Below are positions 17,137 through 25,776 of a DNA stretch of 64,000 nucleotides, in pieces. The DNA lies in contig JACKDP010000001.1 of NCBI GenBank assembly GCA_020633435.1, forward strand, positions 1 to 64,000, written 5' to 3'. Made by a program: the position numbers and the translations under genes. Within the stretch, counting starts at the first letter, position 1, and every line of letters begins with the position of its first letter. Below the pieces are notes generated by a model. The model did not search any database. It was not told the DNA's origin and was given only the letters and a program-made list of their open reading frames with translations. Source of the stretch: Myxococcales bacterium (lineage in GTDB: Bacteria; Myxococcota_A; Bradymonadia; UBA7976; UBA1532).

Positions 17137-19151
17137 GGCGAAGTGGTTGTGGGTGGCGACGAAGGCGAAGGCGATCGATGGCGGGGGCGCTGGAGCTTCT
17201 CGGCGTCACCACCGATACCTCGTGCAGTTCGTACCAGGCCAGGCCCTCTGTCCCGGTTCGCCTTTGAAAATCGCCGCTTCGAGCAAGGGCGCTGTTCGAT
17301 ACGGCCATAGATGTCGCGAGAACCCCGGAGGTCGGCAGGACCTGCCAGCCTTCCTGCGAAGACCGGGGGAAGAAGGCTCGGCCTGCTTCGAGAGCAAGTC
17401 GCCAATCGCGAACCAGTCTCGCCCGTACAGGAGGGACGAACCGAGCGCGCCTGGCCGGGCGACGAGCGGCCGGCTCGGCTGCAGCACGAAGGCATCATCG
17501 CCCGTGCGCAGATGTGATGCCAATCCGTCGGATACAAGCTTGCTCTTGGCGACGTCCCGTGCGGCGAAGCGCTCCATCTGCAGGCAGCGCCCGCCCCACC
17601 CCCAACGACCACGGATGGCTCCGCAAGCTGGGCCGCCGGCAGGTCCACCACCGACACGTACTCGTTCTCGAAGCCCACCTCGTCCAGCCGCTCCGCGATG
17701 CTGCGCCACACCTCCCCCTGGGCCGGCTCCGCCGGCGTCGACGGCTCCCCCCGGATGCCGAGCACCGCCCGCACCTCGGCCCCCTCGGCCGGCAGCCGGT
17801 TGCGCCCGAAGAGGATGGTCGTCGGCGTGCCATGACCGGGGATGTAGGCCCCCGCGGTGTCGAGCACATGGGTCAGGTCGAAGCGCGGCAGCACCTTCTC
17901 GATGAGCTTCTTGCCGAACTCCCGCTTCATGAACGAGTTCGCGGTGATGAGGCCCACGAAGCCCCCGGGCTGGGCCAGCTCGAAGAACTGCTGGGTGAAG
18001 GGCACCCCCAGGGAGTACTGCCGGTAGCAGGCCTCGGGGAACTGCTTGCGGTACTCGGCGTTGAGCACCTTGTCCTTCACGGTGATGTAGGGCGGGTTGC
18101 CCACCACCGCCGCGTACCCCTGGCCGAAGGTGGCCCGCACCGCCGCCGCGTCCTCCACCCCGTACAGGCCGTCGTCCAGCACCGGCGTCATGGCGAGCTG
18201 CTGGGGGCCGTGCAGCAGCGAGTCCGCCACCGTCACGTGCAGCCGAAACCCCACCGCCCCGTCGTCCAGCCGCGTCGCCCCCACCGCCCGCAGCGCCGCC
18301 AGCAGCAGCCGAAACCGCGCGATGCCCACCGCGAACGGGTTGACGTCCACCCCCCACACCCGGTCCAGCACCGCCTGCACCCGGTCCCGCGCCCCCTGCC
18401 CCGGGTTCGCCGCCGTCCACCGATCCAGCAGCCGCGCGAACGCCCCCAGCAGGAAGTGCCCGCTCCCGCACGTCGGATCGATCAGCCGCACCTCCGCCAG
18501 CCCGAACGCCTCGATGGCCGGATCCAGCGTCCGCGCCAGGATGAACTCCTCCACGAAGTCGGGGGTTTGCAGCAGCGCGTACCGCTTGCGGGCGTCCTCG
18601 CTCAGGTCCTGGTACAGGTCGCCCAGGAACCGCGTGTCGGCGTCGTCGAAGACGTGCGCCAGCCCCGTCCCGTCCGCGCCGCGCCGCTGGAAGAACCGCA
18701 GGAGCGTCTTGCCCATGTCGCCCGACGGCGCCAGGGCCCGCACCAGGTTGTGCGGCCCGAAGAGCACCTGCGCCCCCGGCAGCGCCGCCAGCTCATCGAG
18801 CACATGCCGCAGCCAGTCCGCATCGCTCAGCGTCGGGAACGCCCGGATGAACCCCTGCCGCGCCTCGTCCGCCGCATCCTCCGCCGCCCCCACCCCGGCC
18901 AGCCGCGGCGCCACGAACCCCTGGTCCTCCAGGTAGCGCACGAACACCAGCGACAGCAGCCACGCCACCGCCACCTGCGTCACCCACGCATCGCGCCACG
19001 TCTCGAACGCCTCCCCCGTGCGCTGCTGGTCCCGCGCCTGGCGCCACTGCGCCTCCAGCTCCCCCTGGATGGCCCCGCTCTGCCCCCGCAGATCATCCTC
19101 GAGCGCCGGCAACATCCGCCGCAGATCCGCCAACAACGCCTGGCTGTTCAT
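17007..19151 (-). CDS. pglX: PglX methyltransferase, N-terminal and catalytic fragment (frameshifted gene)
   Basis: This is the N-terminal part of the BREX2 N6-adenine methyltransferase that marks host DNA. The SAM-binding motif DPTCGSGHF lies at about residue 225 and the catalytic NPPY at about 352. The frame follows the family until about nt 17,600 (residue ~517) and then reads unrelated Ser/Arg-rich sequence to a stop at 17007. The correct continuation (LQMERFAARDVAKSKLVSDG, then GDDAFVLQPSRPL) is in another frame. The start could be this ATG or the GTG immediately before; the AAGGGG upstream fits the ATG better. As sequenced, PglX would lack its recognition and C-terminal regions, so host DNA would not be modified by it. 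Confidence 0.8.
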   Translation of the reverse strand: MNSQALLADLRRMLPALEDDLRGQSGAIQGELEAQWRQARDQQRTGEAFETWRDAWVTQVAVAWLLSLVFVRYLEDQGFVAPRLAGVGAAEDAADEARQGFIRAFPTLSDADWLRHVLDELAALPGAQVLFGPHNLVRALAPSGDMGKTLLRFFQRRGADGTGLAHVFDDADTRFLGDLYQDLSEDARKRYALLQTPDFVEEFILARTLDPAIEAFGLAEVRLIDPTCGSGHFLLGAFARLLDRWTAANPGQGARDRVQAVLDRVWGVDVNPFAVGIARFRLLLAALRAVGATRLDDGAVGFRLHVTVADSLLHGPQQLAMTPVLDDGLYGVEDAAAVRATFGQGYAAVVGNPPYITVKDKVLNAEYRKQFPEACYRQYSLGVPFTQQFFELAQPGGFVGLITANSFMKREFGKKLIEKVLPRFDLTHVLDTAGAYIPGHGTPTTILFGRNRLPAEGAEVRAVLGIRGEPSTPAEPAQGEVWRSIAERLDEVGFENEYVSVVDLPAAQLAEPSVVVGGGAGAACRWSASPHGTSPRASLYPTDWHHICARAMMPSCCSRAGRSSPGQARSVRPSCTGETGSRLATCSRSRPSLLPPVFAGRLAGPADLRGSRDIYGRIEQRPCSKRRFSKANRDRGPGLVRTARGIGGDAEKLQRPRHRSPSPSSPPTTTSPCWTRAARSSSSRPPSSSCPPRRARRITWRCWGCSTPPRRASG
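17170..17610 (-). other. Frame-broken, compositionally distinct segment of pglX (recognition-domain region)
   Basis: Conserved PglX-like blocks appear in three frames within 440 bases. The catalytic frame ends near 17,594-17,603, in a C4-A-C5 run on the plus strand. The second frame carries KSKLVSDG to LWPYRTA; a third frame carries LARSGDFQRRTGTEGLAWYELHEV; the second frame resumes at a G5 run at 17183-17187 with SIAFAFVATHNHF. The segment is less GC-rich at third positions than its flanks, with codons such as TTG, GTA, ATT and GAT that are rare in neighbours. It corresponds to the target-recognition region that follows the methyltransferase core, so a horizontally exchanged specificity segment is plausible. 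Confidence 0.65.
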
Positions 19152-19287
19152 CACGCCCCTTCATCCCCGTTGTGCCGGCCCCGCCGGCCCGCGACGGGCA
19201 GTATGGCCGGGGCCAGGGGGGCCGACAAGGCACGTCAGGGGGGCACCCTTCTCACCCGAGTGCCGCGGCCCGATCGGTGTGGCGGGC

Positions 19288-19325
19288 AAAAAAAAAAGGC
19301 AATGCCCAGCGAACCGGGCAAAGCC
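19288..19325 (-). terminator. Rho-independent terminator inside the BREX locus
   Basis: Read on the minus strand, GGC-TTT-GCCC, an 8-base loop, then GGGC-ATT-GCC is followed directly by ten T residues. The stem has a small TT/TT internal loop. It lies 55 bases after the stop of the DUF4276 gene and about 135 bases before pglX. It should end transcripts coming from pglW and the ATPase pair, which implies a separate promoter for pglX-brxHI between 19,155 and 19,287. Confidence 0.8.
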
Positions 19326-19379
19326 TCCGACCAGGACGGTAGCCGTCCGTGTCGGGACCGTCAACACACCGACGCCCGG

Positions 19380-20006
19380 TCAGGGGGCCGCGCGGGCGTC
19401 GAGGGCAGCGTCGAGGCGGGCCAGGAACTGATCGAAGGCGGGCAGCCCCAGGAGGGGCGAGAAGTCGTCGATGCGCTCGGCCACCAGGGCGCGGCAGCGG
19501 GGCAGATCCCGCTTGAGCCGCTCGCGCCGGCGGCCGGTGAAGCCCGAGGCCGTCATGAGCGCCGCGAAGAGGGTGGCCTTGGGATCGGGCAGGCTCTCGA
19601 CCGTCCGCACGCCGGGCAGGGCCAGGGCATCGCGGCCCCGCGGGTTGTTGGCCGCCATGCGGACGGCCCCCTCGTCGTGCAGCAGCCAGGCCTCCGTCAT
19701 GCGGACGGGCACGACAGGCACCCAGGTCAGCGCCATCCCGGCGGTGGCCACCTCGATCTCGGCCCAGCGCGCCTCGACGGTCTCCTTCTCGGCGTCGCGG
19801 TGGATGAAGAAGAGATCGGCGGGATACCACCGCATGGCCGCCTCGACGCGATCCGCCAGGCCCTTGCCGGGCAGGGGGATGAGGCTCAGGTCGGCCCAGG
19901 TCTTCTTCTCGATCGCCACCGACCGGCGCCGCAGGGCCCAGTCGATGATGTGCATGAGGGCCCGATCCGAGGTGCCGTCGGCGAGGAGGGTGTAGGTGAG
20001 CCTCAT
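19380..20006 (-). CDS. DUF4276-like (TOPRIM-type) partner of AAA ATPase
   Basis: The product is 208 residues. It shows the acidic pattern of DUF4276/TOPRIM-like proteins: LLADGTSDRAL at the N-terminus (Asp in place of the usual Glu), DLFFIHRDAEKE with D71 and E73, and VPVRMTEAWLL with E105. In AbiL-, PARIS- and OLD-type systems a TOPRIM-fold protein paired with an ABC-type ATPase acts as the nuclease effector; a similar role is inferred here. Its ATG overlaps the ATPase stop by four bases (ATGA), so the two are translationally coupled. A strong terminator follows. It sits between pglW and pglX, which is not part of the standard BREX2 gene set. Confidence 0.75.
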   Translation of the reverse strand: MRLTYTLLADGTSDRALMHIIDWALRRRSVAIEKKTWADLSLIPLPGKGLADRVEAAMRWYPADLFFIHRDAEKETVEARWAEIEVATAGMALTWVPVVPVRMTEAWLLHDEGAVRMAANNPRGRDALALPGVRTVESLPDPKATLFAALMTASGFTGRRRERLKRDLPRCRALVAERIDDFSPLLGLPAFDQFLARLDAALDARAAP

Positions 20007-21454
20007 TGCGCGGCACCCGGGAACAGGCGGAGCTGGACACCACCGCTGGTGGCGACGTCGTAGATGGTCGACGTCGCTCGCGAGGCCTCGGCCTCAGCGG
20101 GCTGGAGCGCCCCAAGAAAGCGAATGATGTCTCCGCGGCTCAAGGGCGCGACCCGCCCCTCGTCGCGCCAGGTACCGGCCACTGGCCGGATCACGAGGCT
20201 TCGTCGGGGCCGGTCACCCTGCTTGGGGGCGTCTCGATGATCCGCGAAGACGAGCTGGTCATGCTGGGCCCGAGCCGCCACGACGGGCGAGTGGGTGCTG
20301 ATGATCACCTGCCGCAGCGGGTTGCCGTCGCCAATCGGGCCGTACGTCTCGACCACCATGTCACCCAGCAGCCGCATCATGGCGCCCATCCGCTCAGGGT
20401 GGATGCCGTTCTCGGGCTCCTCCAGGCACAGCAGACCCGTCGCCGTGGGGTCCTTCTCCAGCACGCTGAGCGCGATGAACCGGAGCGTTCCGTCGGAGAG
20501 AGAAGAGGCCGGCAGTTCGACTCCGCTGGCGTCGGTCATGACCAGTCGGAGGACTCGACGGGCGTCGTCTCGGTCGACCCGCAGGCCGCGGACGTTGTTG
20601 ACCAGCTCCGACAACCGGTTGGCGATGTCTGCGTAGATCGGGTCGGGGTCATCGCCAGCCAGCCGATACAAGGTGGCGGGCAGGTGTCGCCCCTCGGTCG
20701 TCAGGGCGCTCGGCGCCTGGAGGTCGTCGGGCTGTCGCAGCGCAGAGGGCTCCAGCTGCAGCAGCCGCCAGCGACGCAGCTCGGCCCGCACCAGGACGGC
20801 GGTCCGGGCCTCATCGGCGTTTTGCGCTGCCGAGAGCACCGTCCGGGGCAAGGTGCGGGCCAGGAAGTCGGCCGGGCGTCCACCGCCCCGCCGATCCCCA
20901 TCACCGCGCATCTTGTCGGAGCTGAGCCGGACCGTGCGCCGCTCATCCTGGCCGACCGTCTCGATGAACGAGGCCCGGCGCTTGGAGGTCAGGATGACGC
21001 TGTCGCGCCAGTCCTTGTCGAAGCCGAAACGGAGGGCAACCTTTGCATCCCGCCTGGGAATGTAGCCCAGCGTCTCTTCCACCAGCTCAACGCGCGGTAC
21101 GTCCCGCTCGCCGGTGACCAGCCGGAGCGTCAGCTCATACCGCAAGAACGTCTGACTCGCGGCCGCCGGCTGGTGGAACTCGTCCTCCCCCGTCGCCGCA
21201 ATGAGGAGATCGCAGTTGAACCGCATCACCCCGTCACCGCCCGCCGTGAAGAGGTCCGCCACATCCCCGCCGCCCCGGGTGGCCCGCGCCGCCTCCACGA
21301 ACGAGTGATCCGCGAGCTGGGCGAGGAAGTGGATGGCGTCGAAGAGGTTGGACTTGCCCACGCCGTTGAAGCCGGCGATGCAGGTCAGCGGCCCGAAGCG
21401 CACCTCGGTGTCGACCAGGTTCTTGAAGCCGTCCACGTAGAGCCGTGTCAGCAT
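20003..21454 (-). CDS. AAA/ABC-type ATPase (OLD/AAA15-like) embedded in BREX locus
   Basis: The product is 483 residues with an SMC/ABC-like head. Walker A GFNGVGKS is at residues 28-35, the signature SLSDGTLRFIAL near 330, Walker B LLCLEEPENGIHP near 355 and the H-loop IISTHSP near 390. The N-terminal LYVDGFKNLVDTEVRFGPLT is the typical OLD/AAA15 opening. AGGAGG lies four bases before the ATG. It starts 58 bases after pglW and is coupled to the DUF4276 gene. Family knowledge suggests a sensor ATPase that restrains or activates its TOPRIM partner in response to phage. Third-position GC is somewhat lower than in pgl genes, consistent with later insertion. Confidence 0.85.
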   Translation of the reverse strand: MLTRLYVDGFKNLVDTEVRFGPLTCIAGFNGVGKSNLFDAIHFLAQLADHSFVEAARATRGGGDVADLFTAGGDGVMRFNCDLLIAATGEDEFHQPAAASQTFLRYELTLRLVTGERDVPRVELVEETLGYIPRRDAKVALRFGFDKDWRDSVILTSKRRASFIETVGQDERRTVRLSSDKMRGDGDRRGGGRPADFLARTLPRTVLSAAQNADEARTAVLVRAELRRWRLLQLEPSALRQPDDLQAPSALTTEGRHLPATLYRLAGDDPDPIYADIANRLSELVNNVRGLRVDRDDARRVLRLVMTDASGVELPASSLSDGTLRFIALSVLEKDPTATGLLCLEEPENGIHPERMGAMMRLLGDMVVETYGPIGDGNPLRQVIISTHSPVVAARAQHDQLVFADHRDAPKQGDRPRRSLVIRPVAGTWRDEGRVAPLSRGDIIRFLGALQPAEAEASRATSTIYDVATSGGVQLRLFPGAAQ

Positions 21455-21512
21455 GGCGCCTCCTCCCTCTCCCGAGACCAGCCCAGGGTGTGGCGCACGG
21501 GCCCCGGTCTCG

Positions 21513-24500
21513 TCAAGCCGCCGACGTCGCTGCCACCTTGAGCCACCGTCCCGGCAGCCGCGCGTGCTGGGCCCGGGTGACGTGGGGCAGCGGGTGGCCG
21601 TCCAGCACCGGGCCGGCCTGCACCTCGCTGGGGGCCACGACCCAGACGGCGCGGGGGGTGGCGGTGCCCTGCTGCACCGCGTCGCGCAGCACCTCCAGCA
21701 CGTCCACCCGGCCATAGCGCACCAGCAGACCCACCCGATGCAGCACCAGGGGGGCACCCTCGGTGGCCAGCAGCTCGGCCAGCATGGCCTGGCAGGCGGC
21801 GTCCACGAGCGTCTGGAGGCGCTGGCGGGCGAGGCTGCCCGGGGGGCGGGCGTCGGCTTGCAGCAGCGTGGCGAACGGGATGCGGTGGGCGCCGGCGGCG
21901 GTGCGCAGGTGGGCCAGCAGGCGGGCCTCGACGTCGAGCAGGGTGCCGCGGCGGCCAAGGGCGGTGGTGGCGGCCTCGTGGGTCCGCACGCCGGTGCTGA
22001 TGATGGCCCAGGCCCCGGGCTCGGCCGCCGCCGTCAGCCAGTCCTCGAAGGCGCGGGCGTCCGGGGTGAGGGGATCGTCCGGCTGGGCGAACGCCGGGGT
22101 GTAGGCGCGCCAGGGGCCGCTGCCGGCCGTCGTCTGGGAGGTGGCGGGCAGGCGGGTGGAGAGCTGGGCCTCGGGCTCGAAGTGGCCCGCCCCGTCCCGC
22201 CAGACGAGGGGAAGGCCCGTCTCGCGCACCAGGGCCACCAGGGCGGGCGGGTCGGGCAGCGGCTCGGCCTCGGGGAAGCGCTCGGCGACACGGGCGCGCA
22301 GGGCCTCGGGCGTCCAGGTGGCCCCCGCCGCCAGGACGCTGACCCGGGCCAGCGTGAGGGCGCGGCCAGCGTCGAGGCCCCGGGGGTAGAGCTCGTGGCG
22401 CGGGGTGACGGCCGCGGTGCGGCTGAAGGCCGCCGCCAGGCGCAGCAGGCGGTCCGCCGGCAGGGTGATGTCGGGATCCACGGCCCGCAGGGTGGCCAGC
22501 ACCTCGGCGGCCTCGGGCAGCACGGGGCGCCCCGCCAGGGCGTCCGCCGCCAGGCCCAGGCGCCAGGCCCAGTCCACCCGGGCCCGGTCCGTCGCCACCA
22601 CCAGGCGATCCCCGCTGCGCACGAGGGCGAAGCGGGGGGCGTCGCGCATGGCCTCCACCTCGACGGCCATCCGGGCCACGGCCAGGGCGTAGGGGGCCGC
22701 CTCCGCGCCCTCGTGGCGGCCCAGGCGCAGAGCCTCGGCCAGGGCCTCGGGCGGCAGGGCGCCCCCCTCCTCCTCCAGGGCCGCCTCCACCTCGTCGAGC
22801 ACGGCGTCCAGGCCGGGGAGGATGGCCCACCGCTTGCGCTCCTCGCCGAGCAGCTTGTTGACCTGGCCGCTGGTGTTGACGTCGGCGGCCACGAGGTCGG
22901 CGGCCGAGGGCCAGACGGGGGCGCCCGGGATCGGGGCAAGGCCCAGGTAGGCCTCGCGCAGCTTCAGGGAGCTGCGGTAGCCGCGCTGGGCCCCCTGGTA
23001 GATGGCCTCCAGGGGCAGGCTGGCGGGATCGGGCAGCTCCGGCCCGACGCCCGCGGCCCGGGCCGCCTCGGCCAGCGGGGCGACGCGGGCGAGGGCCTGC
23101 TCGATGACCTGGCGCGTCGTGGTGCCCACGCCGGGCAGCAGCAGGATGCGGCCGCGGGGCACGAGGGCCAGGCCGCCCGCCGTGCGGACGCCCAGCCGCT
23201 CCAGCGCGTTGAGGACGTGGGAGTTGAGGCCCAGGTCGACGAGGGGGGTGTCCACGGACGGCGCGGCCAGGCTCGGCGTCGTCGTCGCGCTGACCTGCAA
23301 GGCCCGGCGCCAGGCGTCCCGCATGACCATGGCGTCAGCGAACCGCTGCCGGGGATCGCGGTGCAGGGCGCGCTGAAAGAACGCCAGCAACGACGCGCGC
23401 ACGCCCGCCGGGAAGCGCTCGGCGTTGAGGTTCGGCGTCACCACGTCGGCGGGCAGGAAGCGCGCGTCGTTGCGGCCGTCGCCCCAGACGGGCACGGCCC
23501 CGGTGATGATCTCGTGCAGGACGAGGCCCGCGCTGTAGAGCTCGGCGGCGGCGTCCCACGGCCGGTCGGGGCCCAGGAAGGGATCGCGGTAGACCGGCGT
23601 GCCGACGTCCACCACGGCGGGGGGCAGGCCCGCCAGGGAAAAGTCGAACAACGTCAGGCGCTTGCGCTCGCGCCCCTCGCGCTTCGCGAGCCCGACGCCC
23701 ATGTTCTCGGGCTTGAGGTCGCGGTGCAGCAGGCCGCGCTCCAGGCAGGCGCCCACGGCGCCGAGCAGATCGCTGCCGAGGTTGGCCGCCAGCTCCTCAC
23801 CCACGGCCCCCTTGCGGAGGTCGTCGCGCAGCGTCGAGGTTCCCCCCCGGCTCAAGACGAGGGCGTCGCGCCCGCCCAGCGTGATGACGCCGTGGGTGCG
23901 CACGATCTGGGGATGGTTGAGCGTGCGCAGCGCCTCGTGCTCCGCCCGCAGGCGCCCGCCGTCGGCCGGCGTGCGGGCCACCTTCAAGACGCGCTCTTCG
24001 CCGGCGGGCGACGTCGCCAGCAGGGCCACCCCGGTGGAGCCGCGGCCCAGCGTCCGCTGGATGCGCCAGCCCTCGATGGTGGCGTCGGGGGCCGCCTGGA
24101 GCAGATCGACGTCATCGGCGCTGGGCGCGAGGGCCGCCAGGGCCATCTCGAAGGCGTGGTGCAGGGCGTCCAGATCGAGGCGCTCGGCGGCCAGCGGGCG
24201 GGTGGCCTGGTAGATGGCCTCGACGAGCGCCGGGGGCAGGCCATCGACGTGCGTCCCCAGCCGAAAGCCCCCGTCGCGGGCCAGCACGCGGCTCTGCTCG
24301 ACGACGTTCGGGGCGGGGGGCCGGCCGCTCAGGGCGAAGCAGGCGACGGCCCCCAGGGAGAAGACGTCGGAGGCCTCATCCACGACGGGCATGCCCCGGA
24401 AGACCTCGGGGGCCAGGTAGACGAGGCTCTGGTCTTCCTGCAGCCGCTGCACATGGTGCGTGCCGGTGGTGGCGCTGCCCAGCGTCGCCGAGCGGCGGGC

Positions 24501-25607
24501 CCCCGACTGCCAGGTGAAGATGGCCGCTTCGGACGCCCCCTCCGGGGAGCGCACGAGCACCGCCTGGGGGGAGAGGGCCCGGTGCACGATGCCCTCGCCG
24601 TGGATGTAGCGCAGGGCGTCGGCGAGCTGGATGAGGAGGCGCAGGCTCGCGACCGCGTCGGGGCGGACGCTGCCGGTGGCGGCGATGTGGTGATCCAGGC
24701 GGCGCGCCCCGGGATCGTCGGGGTACAGCAAGCAGGGCCCGATCTCCGAGGCCCGGCGGCCGAGGAGGGGCACGACGCCGGGGTGCTTGAGCCCCTGCAA
24801 CAGCTCGTGCTCGCGCCGCGCCGCCCGGTCGACCTGCTCGCGCGCGTCCACCGACGCCCGGGCGGCCTGGTTGAAGCGGCGGATGCGCAGCCGCTCGCCC
24901 GGCCGCAGGGCGTGCTCGCCGCGGAAGTCCTGGAAGGTGGAGCCCTCGTGCAAGAGCGCGGTGACGCGGTAGTCCCCGACCCGGCGCCCGGGATCGGGGC
25001 GCCGCAGGTCCCCCGCCTCGAAGGCCCGATCGACGGCCTGGGCCACCGCCCGCGCCGTCGCCTCGGAGAGGGCCATGCGCTCGTGCTGACCCGCCCCGGG
25101 GTAGCGCCCCTCGGCCAGGGCCTGCTCCAGGGTGAAGCGCGACGCGTCGGCGTCCAGCGTCACGACATGCTGCCGCCCGCTCAGAGGCAGCCGCAACGTC
25201 AGCTCGTCCTCGGGCAGGAACACCAGCGGCTCGACGGGGACCTCGGTGCCGAACCCGTGGCCGGAGAGGCTGCTGACCAGCGCGGCGACGGCGCGGCGCA
25301 GGGCGGGGAGCGGATGGTCGACCACGTCGATCCGGTGGTCGGCGCGCTGGATGCGCCAGCTCTGCTCGTCCCCCTCGATGGTGCCCGCCAGCCGCAGGGT
25401 GCGCAGGGCGAAGACCCCCAACCCGGTAATGACCAGGGCGTCCAGCCGGTGCAGGGCGCCGTCGCGATCCTCGAACTCGAAGCCCGTCCAGACGCGGACC
25501 GGATCGCGATCGGGCAGGATCTCGCGCAGAGCATCCCGGGTGAAGAACTCGTGGGGATAGCGCGGCTCGGAGACCGCGCGCCACCGCGGCGAATCAGGCT
25601 CGATCAT
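21513..25607 (-). CDS. pglW: BREX type 2 serine/threonine kinase PglW
   Basis: The product is 1364 residues and is the signature gene of type 2 BREX. The N-terminal ~120 residues (DALVITGLGVFALRTLRLAG) resemble the NERD-like nuclease-related domain of PglW. Two kinase domains follow. The first is degenerate: HRALSPQ in place of HRDLKPEN and no DFG. The second has RVLKVAR, LLHRDLKPENMGV and LFDFSLAG and looks active, with DFS in place of DFG. A helix-hairpin-helix-like segment (LLLPGVGTTTRQVIEQAL) and a long C-terminal region complete it. I chose the ATG at 25607 with GAGGG upstream. It is divergent from an unknown gene. Phosphorylation of other Pgl proteins is the expected role. Confidence 0.9.
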   Translation of the reverse strand: MIEPDSPRWRAVSEPRYPHEFFTRDALREILPDRDPVRVWTGFEFEDRDGALHRLDALVITGLGVFALRTLRLAGTIEGDEQSWRIQRADHRIDVVDHPLPALRRAVAALVSSLSGHGFGTEVPVEPLVFLPEDELTLRLPLSGRQHVVTLDADASRFTLEQALAEGRYPGAGQHERMALSEATARAVAQAVDRAFEAGDLRRPDPGRRVGDYRVTALLHEGSTFQDFRGEHALRPGERLRIRRFNQAARASVDAREQVDRAARREHELLQGLKHPGVVPLLGRRASEIGPCLLYPDDPGARRLDHHIAATGSVRPDAVASLRLLIQLADALRYIHGEGIVHRALSPQAVLVRSPEGASEAAIFTWQSGARRSATLGSATTGTHHVQRLQEDQSLVYLAPEVFRGMPVVDEASDVFSLGAVACFALSGRPPAPNVVEQSRVLARDGGFRLGTHVDGLPPALVEAIYQATRPLAAERLDLDALHHAFEMALAALAPSADDVDLLQAAPDATIEGWRIQRTLGRGSTGVALLATSPAGEERVLKVARTPADGGRLRAEHEALRTLNHPQIVRTHGVITLGGRDALVLSRGGTSTLRDDLRKGAVGEELAANLGSDLLGAVGACLERGLLHRDLKPENMGVGLAKREGRERKRLTLFDFSLAGLPPAVVDVGTPVYRDPFLGPDRPWDAAAELYSAGLVLHEIITGAVPVWGDGRNDARFLPADVVTPNLNAERFPAGVRASLLAFFQRALHRDPRQRFADAMVMRDAWRRALQVSATTTPSLAAPSVDTPLVDLGLNSHVLNALERLGVRTAGGLALVPRGRILLLPGVGTTTRQVIEQALARVAPLAEAARAAGVGPELPDPASLPLEAIYQGAQRGYRSSLKLREAYLGLAPIPGAPVWPSAADLVAADVNTSGQVNKLLGEERKRWAILPGLDAVLDEVEAALEEEGGALPPEALAEALRLGRHEGAEAAPYALAVARMAVEVEAMRDAPRFALVRSGDRLVVATDRARVDWAWRLGLAADALAGRPVLPEAAEVLATLRAVDPDITLPADRLLRLAAAFSRTAAVTPRHELYPRGLDAGRALTLARVSVLAAGATWTPEALRARVAERFPEAEPLPDPPALVALVRETGLPLVWRDGAGHFEPEAQLSTRLPATSQTTAGSGPWRAYTPAFAQPDDPLTPDARAFEDWLTAAAEPGAWAIISTGVRTHEAATTALGRRGTLLDVEARLLAHLRTAAGAHRIPFATLLQADARPPGSLARQRLQTLVDAACQAMLAELLATEGAPLVLHRVGLLVRYGRVDVLEVLRDAVQQGTATPRAVWVVAPSEVQAGPVLDGHPLPHVTRAQHARLPGRWLKVAATSAA

Positions 25608-25776
25608 CCTGCCCTCGGACGTCTGCTCGTCGGCGGCAGTATGGGACCGGCCGGCGGCGGGCGACAAGTGCCCGGGCCCCTGCGCTCATTTTCCATTTGA
25701 ACGTCATGAAAATTCGATCCAACGTTCCAGCAGCGCCCCGGCAGGCGGGTGCGGGCAACACAGCGTGGAGGACGAC
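25608..25776. promoter_or_regulatory. Divergent promoter region of pglW and an unknown gene, with inverted repeat
   Basis: The 169 bases between the divergent starts contain the most AT-rich stretch nearby (25,685-25,730). ATTTTC at 25688-25693 and GAAAAT at 25708-25713 form a perfect 6-bp inverted repeat with a 14-base spacer, and AACGT occurs twice in this stretch. This is a plausible operator or promoter core, but no convincing -35/-10 pair can be named. Confidence 0.4.

Noticed and set aside
19380..21454. Classical PARIS (AriA/AriB) assignment
   Set aside because: The ATPase-plus-TOPRIM idea fits, but the small protein has DUF4276-type motifs and not the DUF4435 type of AriB, so only a loose analogy is claimed.
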